The notes below the pieces were generated by a model. The model was not told the DNA's origin. It saw only the letters and a program-made list of their open reading frames with translations, and ran no database searches. Position numbers and translations under genes: made by a program. From Streptomyces anulatus (GTDB taxonomy: Bacteria; Actinomycetota; Actinomycetes; Streptomycetales; Streptomycetaceae), in contig NZ_BMVK01000006.1 in the NCBI RefSeq assembly GCF_014650675.1, positions 310,001 to 374,000 of the forward strand: a DNA stretch of 64,000 nucleotides, given 5' to 3'. Shown here one piece after another: positions 16,672 to 23,281 of this stretch; within the stretch, counting starts at the first letter, position 1, and every line of letters starts with the position of its first letter.

Positions 16672-17511
16672 CTACACCGGCGGCCAGGGAATGGGCGGCC
16701 ACTGGCCGCTCGGCTGCGGGTGCACAGCGCTCTTGGCCAAGACGGCGACCCGCTCCCGCAGGGCCTCCAGTTCGGCCGGTGTGATGAGTTCGGCCATCCG
16801 GGTGGCGAGGGCGGTCCCCGGCGCCAGCTCACCGGCGAGCCGGCCCAGCACCGCCAGCGCCTCCTCGGTCAACGGCTCGCCCGCCCAGCCCCAGAGCAGG
16901 GTCCGCAGCTTGTCGTCCGCGTTGAAGGTGACCCCGTGGTCGATGCCGAAGAGCCGTCCGCCGGGGGCGGGCAGCAGGTGCCCGCCCTTGCGGTCACCGT
17001 TGTTGATCACCGCGTCCAGGACGGCGAGCCGCCGCAGCCGGACGTCGTCGGCGTGCACCAGCAGCGCGGTCTTCCCCTCCCCCACGTCCGCGAAGCCCAC
17101 GGCCTTCCAACCGTCACCGGGCTCCTCGTCCTCGACGAGCGCCAGCAACGGGGGCGCGTCCTCCGCGGACCCGGGGCCGTCGATCCAGAGCTGGCACATG
17201 CCCTGCCCGTACGGCCCCTCCCGCAGCACGGTCGGCGGCACGAGGTCCCAGCCGGTCGCCCGGGAGATCTCGTACGCGGCGACCTCCCGCTGGGCGAGGG
17301 TCCCGTCGGGGAAGTCCCACAGCGGCTGCTCCCCCGCGACCGGCTTGTACGCGCAGGTGCGCTCCTCGCCCTCGTACGCCACCGTGCAGTGCAGCACCGC
17401 GTTGGACGCCCCGCCGACCTGTCCGAGGACGGTGATCGTGCCCTCGGTGAGCAGGGTGAGCAGCTCGGTGTCCGTCAGGCTCCGCGACGGTATCCGTTCT
17501 GGCGCGGGCAT
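16672..17511 (-). CDS. SCO1664-family protein, predicted PI3/4-kinase-like or HipA-like kinase
   Basis: A 279-residue conserved actinobacterial protein of unknown function. It carries protein-kinase-like landmarks: Lys56 in AYKP, Glu76 in QREVAAYEIS, then AVLDAVINNGDRKGGH (Asp166 to His178) and IDHGVTF with Asp191. This order (lysine, glutamate, D-x4-N-x-DRK catalytic loop, D-H-G metal site) matches PI3/4-kinase-like and HipA-type enzymes, so I infer a phosphotransferase; the substrate is unknown. ATG 17511 has GGAAGGA 4-5 nt upstream and overlaps the end of the DUF3090 gene by 37 nt, implying coupling. It lies 122 nt upstream of mshC. Confidence 0.85.
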   Translation of the reverse strand: MPAPERIPSRSLTDTELLTLLTEGTITVLGQVGGASNAVLHCTVAYEGEERTCAYKPVAGEQPLWDFPDGTLAQREVAAYEISRATGWDLVPPTVLREGPYGQGMCQLWIDGPGSAEDAPPLLALVEDEEPGDGWKAVGFADVGEGKTALLVHADDVRLRRLAVLDAVINNGDRKGGHLLPAPGGRLFGIDHGVTFNADDKLRTLLWGWAGEPLTEEALAVLGRLAGELAPGTALATRMAELITPAELEALRERVAVLAKSAVHPQPSGQWPPIPWPPV

Positions 17512-18065
17512 ACGTGTCCTTCCGGGTCGAGCGGCAGGCTGCACAGCGGACACGGCGGGCGGCCGGCGTTGACGACGTCCAGGGCCCGCTTGGCGAAGGC
17601 GCGGGCCTGGGCGCCGCTGAGCCGGACGCGGAGCATCGGCGGGCCGTTCTCCTCGTCCTGGAGGAGCTTCTCCTCGGCCTCCGCGAGGTCGTCCTCGGAG
17701 TCGGCGTCGAGTTCGACGAGTGCCTGCGCCTCGACGATCATGCGCTGTTCCTCGCCGTCCCAGGCCAGGGCCATGGTGCCGACCCGGAACTCCTCCTCGA
17801 CGGGAACGTCGAGCGGCGCGGTGTCGGAGACGTCGGTGGGGGCCACGGCGGGCACCGGGGAGTTGCCCCCGGTACGGCGCACGACCTCGTCGAGCAGTTC
17901 GTCGATCCGCTCGGCGAGAGCGGTGACCTGGGTCTTCTCCAGGGCCACGCTGGTGACCCGGCCCTGGGAGGACGCCTGCAGGAAAAACGTACGGCGGCCA
18001 GGCAGCCCGACCGTACCGGCCACGAATCGGTCCGGTGGATCGTAGAGGAACACCTGACGGGACAC
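17475..18065 (-). CDS. DUF3090 family protein
   Basis: A 196-residue conserved actinobacterial protein. The N-terminus MSRQVFLYDPPDRFVAGTVG is characteristic of DUF3090. Residues 175-188 contain a zinc-ribbon-like CPLC and a later Cys (LPLDPEGHVCPRQ), with only three cysteines visible, so metal binding is uncertain. No enzymatic motif is seen. The start is GTG 18065 with AAGGGAG 8 nt upstream. Its 3' end overlaps the kinase-like gene, and it lies 71 nt downstream of the phosphatase, so the three probably form one transcript running into mshC. Function is unknown. Confidence 0.88.
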   Translation of the reverse strand: MSRQVFLYDPPDRFVAGTVGLPGRRTFFLQASSQGRVTSVALEKTQVTALAERIDELLDEVVRRTGGNSPVPAVAPTDVSDTAPLDVPVEEEFRVGTMALAWDGEEQRMIVEAQALVELDADSEDDLAEAEEKLLQDEENGPPMLRVRLSGAQARAFAKRALDVVNAGRPPCPLCSLPLDPEGHVCPRQNGYRRGA

Positions 18066-18135
18066 GTCCTGCTCCCTTGAGCTTGGATGGTGGTTGGGCG
18101 GCGCTACGGCGCGTCCACCCTACTGCCCGGAGCGA

Positions 18136-18858
18136 TCACGGCGCGCCCGCGCCGCCCCCGACCGTCGCGTCCGCCGAGCCGTCGTCCACGGGGGACGCGG
18201 CGGCGTCCGCCCCGACGGACTGCTCACGGGGGGCCAGGGAGGCGAGATCGCCGGTGTCGCCGAGCCTCAGGAGGAAGGGGCGCAGCCGGGTGTAGCGGAT
18301 CGCGGTGACCGAACAGGGGTCGACGTGGACGCGCTGGAAGAGGTCCAGGTGCATCCCCAACGCGTCGGCGACGAGGGACTTGATGATGTCGCCGTGCGAG
18401 CACATGACGTAGGTGGCGTCCTCGCCGTGCTCCGCCTCGACCCGGTCGTTCCAGTCGCGTACGGCGTCAACGGCGCGGGCCTGCATCGCGCGCATCGACT
18501 CGCCGCCCGGGAAGGCCGCGGCGGAGGGGTGCTGCTGGACGACGGACATCAGCGGCTCGTCGGCGAGTTCGGCCAGCTTCCGTCCCGACCAGTGGCCGTA
18601 GTCGCACTCGCTGATGCGGTCCTCGATGTGCAGGGGCAGACCGGGGCGGGCGTCGAGGAGCGGCTGCAGCGTCTGCCGGCAGCGCTCCAGGGGGCTGCTG
18701 ACGGCGAGGACCGGGACCACGGCGGAAAGCCGCGCGGGCAGGGCCGCGGCCTGTTCGGCGCCGCGTTCGTCGAGGAGGACGCCGGGGGTGCGGCCCGCGA
18801 GCACTCCGGCGGTGTTGGCGGTGGAGCGTCCGTGGCGTACGAGGATCAGCGTGGGCAT
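18136..18858 (-). CDS. MSMEG_4193-type histidine phosphatase
   Basis: A 240-residue member of the phosphoglycerate-mutase-like histidine phosphatase superfamily. The catalytic histidine is in LVRHGRSTAN (His9), and the second histidine in VMCSHGDIIKS. Family length is about 200; the last 35 residues are an Ala/Asp/Gly-rich tail. It is the promoter-proximal gene of the set phosphatase - DUF3090 - kinase-like - mshC. Pairing a predicted phosphatase with a predicted kinase suggests a common phosphorylated substrate, but this is inference. Its start lies only 13 nt from a palindromic repeat element, so its promoter must be in or beyond that element. Confidence 0.87.
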   Translation of the reverse strand: MPTLILVRHGRSTANTAGVLAGRTPGVLLDERGAEQAAALPARLSAVVPVLAVSSPLERCRQTLQPLLDARPGLPLHIEDRISECDYGHWSGRKLAELADEPLMSVVQQHPSAAAFPGGESMRAMQARAVDAVRDWNDRVEAEHGEDATYVMCSHGDIIKSLVADALGMHLDLFQRVHVDPCSVTAIRYTRLRPFLLRLGDTGDLASLAPREQSVGADAAASPVDDGSADATVGGGAGAP

Positions 18859-18870
18859 ACCCGCCAGCGT

Positions 18871-19032
18871 AGGGGGTGCCTTGTCGATCAGGCCGGGCCA
18901 GGGAGCGGGGTCTGGTGCCGTGCATCGCAAGGCGGAGGAGGGAGTCATGGCGGAGCCATGGCGACCGACGACAACGCGGCGAGGCGCGGCACCAGGGCAC
19001 GCGAGCCCGGCCTGATCGACAAGGCACCCCCT
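18871..19032. repeat. 162-bp MITE-like palindromic element
   Basis: Perfect 28-bp terminal inverted repeats (18871-18898 and 19005-19032) bound an imperfect palindrome. A second inverted pair (CTGGTGCCG 18912-18920 with CGGCACCAG 18987-18995) and a central hairpin (CATGGC-GGA-GCCATG, 18946-18960) fold on the same axis. There is no coding capacity and no obvious target-site duplication. It fills most of the 215-nt divergent gap between the phosphatase and corA. From memory, similar sequences recur in Streptomyces intergenic regions; this needs a search. Confidence 0.8.
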
Positions 19033-19073
19033 GGTGGACGGCGAAGGTGCGCGAGGGGCGGTCACGGGGAAGA

Positions 19074-20066
19074 ATGCCCGCCGTGATCGTGGACTGTGCC
19101 ATCTACCGGGACGGGCGCCGCACCGAACGGCCCGACGACTTCTCCGACGCGCTGGACGAGGCGCGGGCTTCCCGGGACGCGTTCCTGTGGATCGGGCTGC
19201 ACGAGCCGACGGAGGAGGAGTTCGACCTCGTACGCGACGAGTTCGGGCTGCACCCGCTGGCCGTGGAGGACGCGCTGCGGGCGCACCAGCGCCCCAAGCT
19301 GGAGGTGTACGACGACTCCCTGTTCGCGGTCCTCAAGCCGGTCGTCTACGAGCCCGAGAGCGACACGGTCAGCGCCGACGAGCTGATGGTCTTCATAGGC
19401 GACTCGTTCGTGGTGACGGTCCGGCACGGCGAGGGCGCCCCGCTGGCGGCCGTGCGCCGCAGGCTGGAGGCCGAGCCCGAGGTGCTCAAGCACGGCCCCA
19501 CAGCGGTGCTGTACGCGGTCAGCGACGCCGTCGTGGACCACTACATGGACGTGTCCGGTGAGCTCCAGCTCGACCTGGAGGAGCTGGAGGCGCAGGTCTT
19601 CGCCCCGAGCGGCGGCGACTCGAAGAACACCGCGGCCCGGATCTACACCTTCAAGCGGCAGGTGCTGGAGTTCCGCCGGGCGGCCGGGCCGCTGACCGCT
19701 CCGATGGCCCGGCTGGCGGGGGCGGGCGTGCCGTTCGTCCACGAGCACGCGCAGCCGTTCTTCCGGGACGTGGCCGACCACCTGACCCGCGCCAACGAGC
19801 AGGTGGAAGGGCTGGACCGGCTGCTCTCGGACATCCTGTCGGCCCATCTGGCCCAGATGGGCGTGCGGCAGAACGACGACATGCGCAAGATCTCCGCCTG
19901 GGCGGCCATGGCCGCCGTCCCGACGATGGTGGCGGGCGTCTACGGCATGAACTTCGACCACATGCCGGAGCTGCACTGGGTGTGGACCTACCCGGCGGTG
20001 GTCGCGTCGATGGGCTGCGCCGTGTTCGGTCTCCACCGGCTGTTCAAGCGGCGCGGCTGGCTCTGA
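19074..20066 (+). CDS. corA: CorA-family magnesium/cobalt transporter
   Basis: A 330-residue inner-membrane divalent cation channel of the CorA family. The long N-terminal cytoplasmic domain is acidic and alpha/beta. Two C-terminal membrane helices follow, with the signature YGMNF at the end of the first and the loop FDHMPELHW between them. The C-terminus ends in basic FKRRGWL as in CorA proteins. ATG 19074 follows GGGGAAG; a GTG at codon 4 is also possible. It is transcribed away from the phosphatase set across the palindromic element and is convergent with the ferritin-like gene, 28 nt away. Confidence 0.92.
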   Translation: MPAVIVDCAIYRDGRRTERPDDFSDALDEARASRDAFLWIGLHEPTEEEFDLVRDEFGLHPLAVEDALRAHQRPKLEVYDDSLFAVLKPVVYEPESDTVSADELMVFIGDSFVVTVRHGEGAPLAAVRRRLEAEPEVLKHGPTAVLYAVSDAVVDHYMDVSGELQLDLEELEAQVFAPSGGDSKNTAARIYTFKRQVLEFRRAAGPLTAPMARLAGAGVPFVHEHAQPFFRDVADHLTRANEQVEGLDRLLSDILSAHLAQMGVRQNDDMRKISAWAAMAAVPTMVAGVYGMNFDHMPELHWVWTYPAVVASMGCAVFGLHRLFKRRGWL

Positions 20067-20094
20067 GCGCCCGGCGACCGCGAGCCGTGCGCGC

Positions 20095-20883
20095 TCAGGC
20101 GTATTCGTGTTCCGGTGCGGCGGGGCTGCCCAGCGCGTCCCGCCGCCGCGGCATCTCCAGGCTCACCATGCGCCGCCAGCCGACGAGGCGCTCGTACGCG
20201 TACACGGCGTGGATGCCCGCGGCGAGAACGGCCGCCCTGGGCCGCGACCAGCCGAGCACCCGGCCCATGTTGGCCATCACGGCGAGGCTGACGTCGCGGT
20301 AGACCCGGATCTCGGCCAGGGCGCACTCGCGCATGATCCGCTGGATGGTCCGGCCGTGCCCGGCGCGGGCGAGGCGGAGGAGTTCCTCGTGGCAGTAGGC
20401 GAGGTGGTTGTCCTCGTCGTGGGAGATCATCTTCACCGCGCGGCCGATGTCGGGGTGGTCGGCGAAGTACCGGCGCAGCAGGCGCATCTGCTCGGAGGCA
20501 CGCTGCTCGGTGACGCGGCTGTGGGCCAGATAGGTGATGATGTCGCGCTCGGTGAGCCGCTCCTCGCCGCGCAGCCGGGAGTGCGCGAGGCCGATGCCCT
20601 GCTGTTCCAGGAGCATCGTGTAGTCGGTCTCCGGCGGGACCTCGACGGGCGGCAGCCCGCGCTTCTTCAGGAGCGCGTTGAAGATCCGGCCGTGCTTGTC
20701 CTCGTCGGCGCCGTGCCGGACGATCTTGGGAGCCAGGTCGCGGCTGCCCTCCGGAACGAGGGCGGCGATCCGGGCGTTCTCCCAGCCGCCCTGGGCCTCG
20801 CCGCTCGCGGCGATGGAACAGAAGAGCCGGTAGGACTCGTCGTCGTCCAGGATCTCCTGGAACAGGGTCTGCGCTGAGAGCAT
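20095..20883 (-). CDS. Ferritin-like domain protein
   Basis: A 262-residue all-helical protein. VRHGADEDKHGRIF and ISHDEDNHLAYCHEEL supply the paired E/D-x2-H ligands of a ferritin-like di-iron four-helix bundle. The nearest described relatives by pattern are the ferritin-like proteins of actinobacteria next to corA; no substrate is known, and an oxidase or hydroxylase role is possible. ATG 20883 was preferred over GTG 20892 because GGAGGT lies 7-8 nt upstream of it. Confidence 0.8.
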   Translation of the reverse strand: MLSAQTLFQEILDDDESYRLFCSIAASGEAQGGWENARIAALVPEGSRDLAPKIVRHGADEDKHGRIFNALLKKRGLPPVEVPPETDYTMLLEQQGIGLAHSRLRGEERLTERDIITYLAHSRVTEQRASEQMRLLRRYFADHPDIGRAVKMISHDEDNHLAYCHEELLRLARAGHGRTIQRIMRECALAEIRVYRDVSLAVMANMGRVLGWSRPRAAVLAAGIHAVYAYERLVGWRRMVSLEMPRRRDALGSPAAPEHEYA

Positions 20884-21047
20884 GACGGCCACCTCCGTAC
20901 CCGTTGCCCGCGGAATCGAGCTCCGCGGAGCAGTAGTGCGCAGGAAGAGTCAAATGCGCCTCGGGGCGGTCGGCAACCGGAACGGCCGGCGGGCGGCGCC
21001 CGGCGCGGTGGCGTAACCCCTGGGCGCGCGGCGCGTTGTTCCGGGTG

Positions 21048-21090
21048 ACGGCCGTGGCGGGGAGGACCCCCGAGCCCCCACCACGGCCGT
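21048..21090 (-). terminator. Terminator of the F420-type oxidoreductase gene
   Basis: 15-bp stem (21048-21062 with 21076-21090, one G-U pair) just past the stop codon of the leftward gene. The 226-nt region 20884-21109 holds nothing else recognisable. Confidence 0.82.
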
Positions 21091-21109
21091 AGTGCTGTCC
21101 CGGGATCCG

Positions 21110-22159
21110 TCAGGCGAGTCCGGAGCGCTCCAGGGCGTCCGTGCCGGCGCGCAGGGCGGTGAGCCGCTCCTCCAGGGTGAAGCCGGCCGGGGCGAGGTTC
21201 AGCGTGGTGACCCCGGCGGCGGCGTAGGCCTGCATCCGCTCGGCGATCCGCTCCACGGGGCCGAGCAGCGCGGTCTGGTCGATCAGCTGGTGCGGCACGG
21301 CGGCGGCGGCGCCCGCCTTGTCCCCGCCGAGGTACTTGTCCTGGATCTCGGCGGCCTCCTTCTCGTATCCCATGCGCTGGGCGAGCTGGTTGTAGAAGTT
21401 CTGCTTCCGGCTGCCCATGCCGCCGACGTACAGCGCGGTGTACGGGCGGAACATGTCGGCGAGGCCGGTCACGTCGTCGCCGACGGCGAGCGGCAGGGTC
21501 GGGCTGACGTCGAAGCCCTCCATCGTCTTCCCGGCCTTCTCCCGGCCCGCGCGCAGCGGCTGGATCGCGGTCTCCTCCAGGTGCTCGGCGGAGGGGAAGA
21601 TCAGCAGGGCGCCGTCCGCGATCTCGCCGGTCTGCTCCAGGTTCTTGGGGCCGATCGCGGCGATGTAGAGCGGGATGTGCTCGCGCTGGGGGTGCACGGT
21701 GAGCTTGATCGGCTTGCCCGGACCGCCGGGGAGCGGCAGCGTCCAGTGCGCTCCCTCGTACGACACGCGCTCGCGGGTCATGGCCTTGCGGACGATCTCC
21801 ACGTACTCCCGGGTGCGGGCCAGCGGCTTGTCGAACTTCACGCCGTACCAGCCCTCGGAGACCTGCGGGCCGGAGACTCCGAGGCCGAGGCGGAAGCGGC
21901 CGCCGGACAGCGAGTCGAGGGTGGCGGCGGTCATCGCCGTCATGGTGGGCTGGCGGGCCGGGATCTGCATGATCGCGGAGCCGACGTCGATCGACTCGGT
22001 CTGGGCCGCGACCCAGGTCAGCACGGTCGGGGCGTCGGAGCCGTAGGCCTCGGCCGCCCAGCAGACGTCGTAGCCGAGCCGGTCGGCCTCCTGCGCGACG
22101 GCGAGGTTGTCGCCGTCCATGCCGGCGCCCCAGTAACCGAGATTGATGCCGAGCCGCAT
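21110..22159 (-). CDS. LLM-class F420-dependent oxidoreductase
   Basis: A 349-residue luciferase-like monooxygenase-fold protein. MRLGINLGYWGAGMDGDNLA at the N-terminus, ADRLGYDVCWAAEAYGSDAP, the cis-peptide region VGSAIMQIPARQPTMTAMTA and LSGGRFRLGLGVSGPQVSEGW are typical of the mycobacterial and streptomycete F420-binding branch. It likely transfers hydride from F420H2 to an unidentified substrate in the cytoplasm. ATG 22159 has GGGGAG 5-6 nt upstream. It is divergent from the aldo/keto reductase. A perfect palindrome just upstream of the ribosome site suggests repressor control. Confidence 0.88.
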   Translation of the reverse strand: MRLGINLGYWGAGMDGDNLAVAQEADRLGYDVCWAAEAYGSDAPTVLTWVAAQTESIDVGSAIMQIPARQPTMTAMTAATLDSLSGGRFRLGLGVSGPQVSEGWYGVKFDKPLARTREYVEIVRKAMTRERVSYEGAHWTLPLPGGPGKPIKLTVHPQREHIPLYIAAIGPKNLEQTGEIADGALLIFPSAEHLEETAIQPLRAGREKAGKTMEGFDVSPTLPLAVGDDVTGLADMFRPYTALYVGGMGSRKQNFYNQLAQRMGYEKEAAEIQDKYLGGDKAGAAAAVPHQLIDQTALLGPVERIAERMQAYAAAGVTTLNLAPAGFTLEERLTALRAGTDALERSGLA

Positions 22160-22170
22160 AACCGCTCCCC

Positions 22171-22184
22171 TTACTGATCAGTAA
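22171..22184. promoter_or_regulatory. Perfect palindrome TTACTGATCAGTAA (operator candidate)
   Basis: A 14-bp perfect palindrome 12 nt upstream of the F420-oxidoreductase start and far more AT-rich than its surroundings. Size and symmetry fit a TetR- or GntR-type operator. No regulator gene is adjacent, so it would act in trans. Confidence 0.5.
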
Positions 22185-22297
22185 CGTCCCTTTCTCCGGA
22201 CTCTAGCGCGGGTGACGGAGATCCGGCAGGCCCGGCGGACCTCCGGTTGTCCCCAGGCCTCCACCCGGTGGGGCCATGGCCAGTAATCTCAGCGCCC

Positions 22298-23281
22298 ATG
22301 GAGCAGAGGCATCTCGGCCGTACCGGCCTTCGCGTGTCCCGGATCGGGCTCGGCACCCTCACCTGGGGCCGGGACACGGACGAGCACGACGCCGCCGACC
22401 AGCTCAAGGCCTTCTGGGACGCGGGCGGCACCCTGGTGGACACCGCCGACGTGTACGGGGGCGGCGAGGCCGAATATCTGCTCGGGCGGCTCGTCGGGAG
22501 CCTGGTCCCCCGTCAGGATCTGGTCATCGCCACGAAGGCGGGCAACGTCCCGGACCCCTATCGCCGCTTCAACGGTTCGCGCGGGCACCTCCTGGCCGCT
22601 CTGGACGCCTCCCTGGAGCGGCTCGGCACGGACTACGTGGACCTGTGGCAGGTCCACGCCTTCGACCCGGCGACCCCGCTGGAGGAGACCCTCCAGGCGG
22701 TGGACCTGGCCGTGTCCTCCGGCCGCGTCCGGTACGCGGGGGTGTCGAACTTCTGCGGCTGGCAGCTGGCGAAGGCCGCCACCTGGCAGCTCGCCGCGCC
22801 CGGGGTGCGGACCCGGCTGGCCAGTACGCAGATGGAGTACTCGCTGCTCCAGCGGGGCATCGAGCGCGAGGTGCTGCCCGCCGCGCTGGACCTCGGGATC
22901 GGGCTGCTGCCGTCCTCGCCGCTGGGGCGCGGCGTGCTCACCGGCAAGTACCGCCAGGGCACCCCGTCCGACTCCCGGGGCGCGTCCGAGCGGCTCGCCC
23001 CGTTCGTCGAGCCGTATCTCGACGACGCGGCGGCCCGCATCACCGACGCCGTGGCGACGGCGGCGGACGGACTGGCGACGAGTCCGCTCCAGGTGGCGCT
23101 GGCCTGGGTCCGGGACCGGCCGGGAGTGGCCGCGCCGATCGTCGGTGCGCGCAACGCCGGGCAGCTCGCGGAGGCTTTGTCAGTGGAGGCGCTTAGTCTT
23201 CCCTACGAGATCTGCCAGGCGCTCGACGATGTGTCGGCGCCCGTGCACCGCTATCCCGACCAGGACTGGAGCACGCTGTGA
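22298..23281 (+). CDS. Aldo/keto reductase
   Basis: A 327-residue NADPH-dependent aldo/keto reductase of the YajO/YghZ-like branch. The catalytic tetrad can be followed: Asp and Tyr in VDTADVYGGGEAE (about residues 48-53), Lys in IATKAGN (about 78), and His in WQVHAFDPATP (about 113). The C-terminal VAAPIVGARNAGQLAEAL is the usual NADP-phosphate binding segment. ATG 22298 gives MEQRHLGRTGLRVSRIGLG, the standard opening. Its stop codon overlaps the GTG start of the next gene (GTGA), so the two are translationally coupled. Substrate unknown. Confidence 0.93.
   Translation: MEQRHLGRTGLRVSRIGLGTLTWGRDTDEHDAADQLKAFWDAGGTLVDTADVYGGGEAEYLLGRLVGSLVPRQDLVIATKAGNVPDPYRRFNGSRGHLLAALDASLERLGTDYVDLWQVHAFDPATPLEETLQAVDLAVSSGRVRYAGVSNFCGWQLAKAATWQLAAPGVRTRLASTQMEYSLLQRGIEREVLPAALDLGIGLLPSSPLGRGVLTGKYRQGTPSDSRGASERLAPFVEPYLDDAAARITDAVATAADGLATSPLQVALAWVRDRPGVAAPIVGARNAGQLAEALSVEALSLPYEICQALDDVSAPVHRYPDQDWSTL

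Noticed and set aside
18871..19032. Small protein-coding gene within the palindromic element
   Set aside because: Frames through it are explained by the inverted repeat itself (the same short peptide arises from both arms) and lack a ribosome site.
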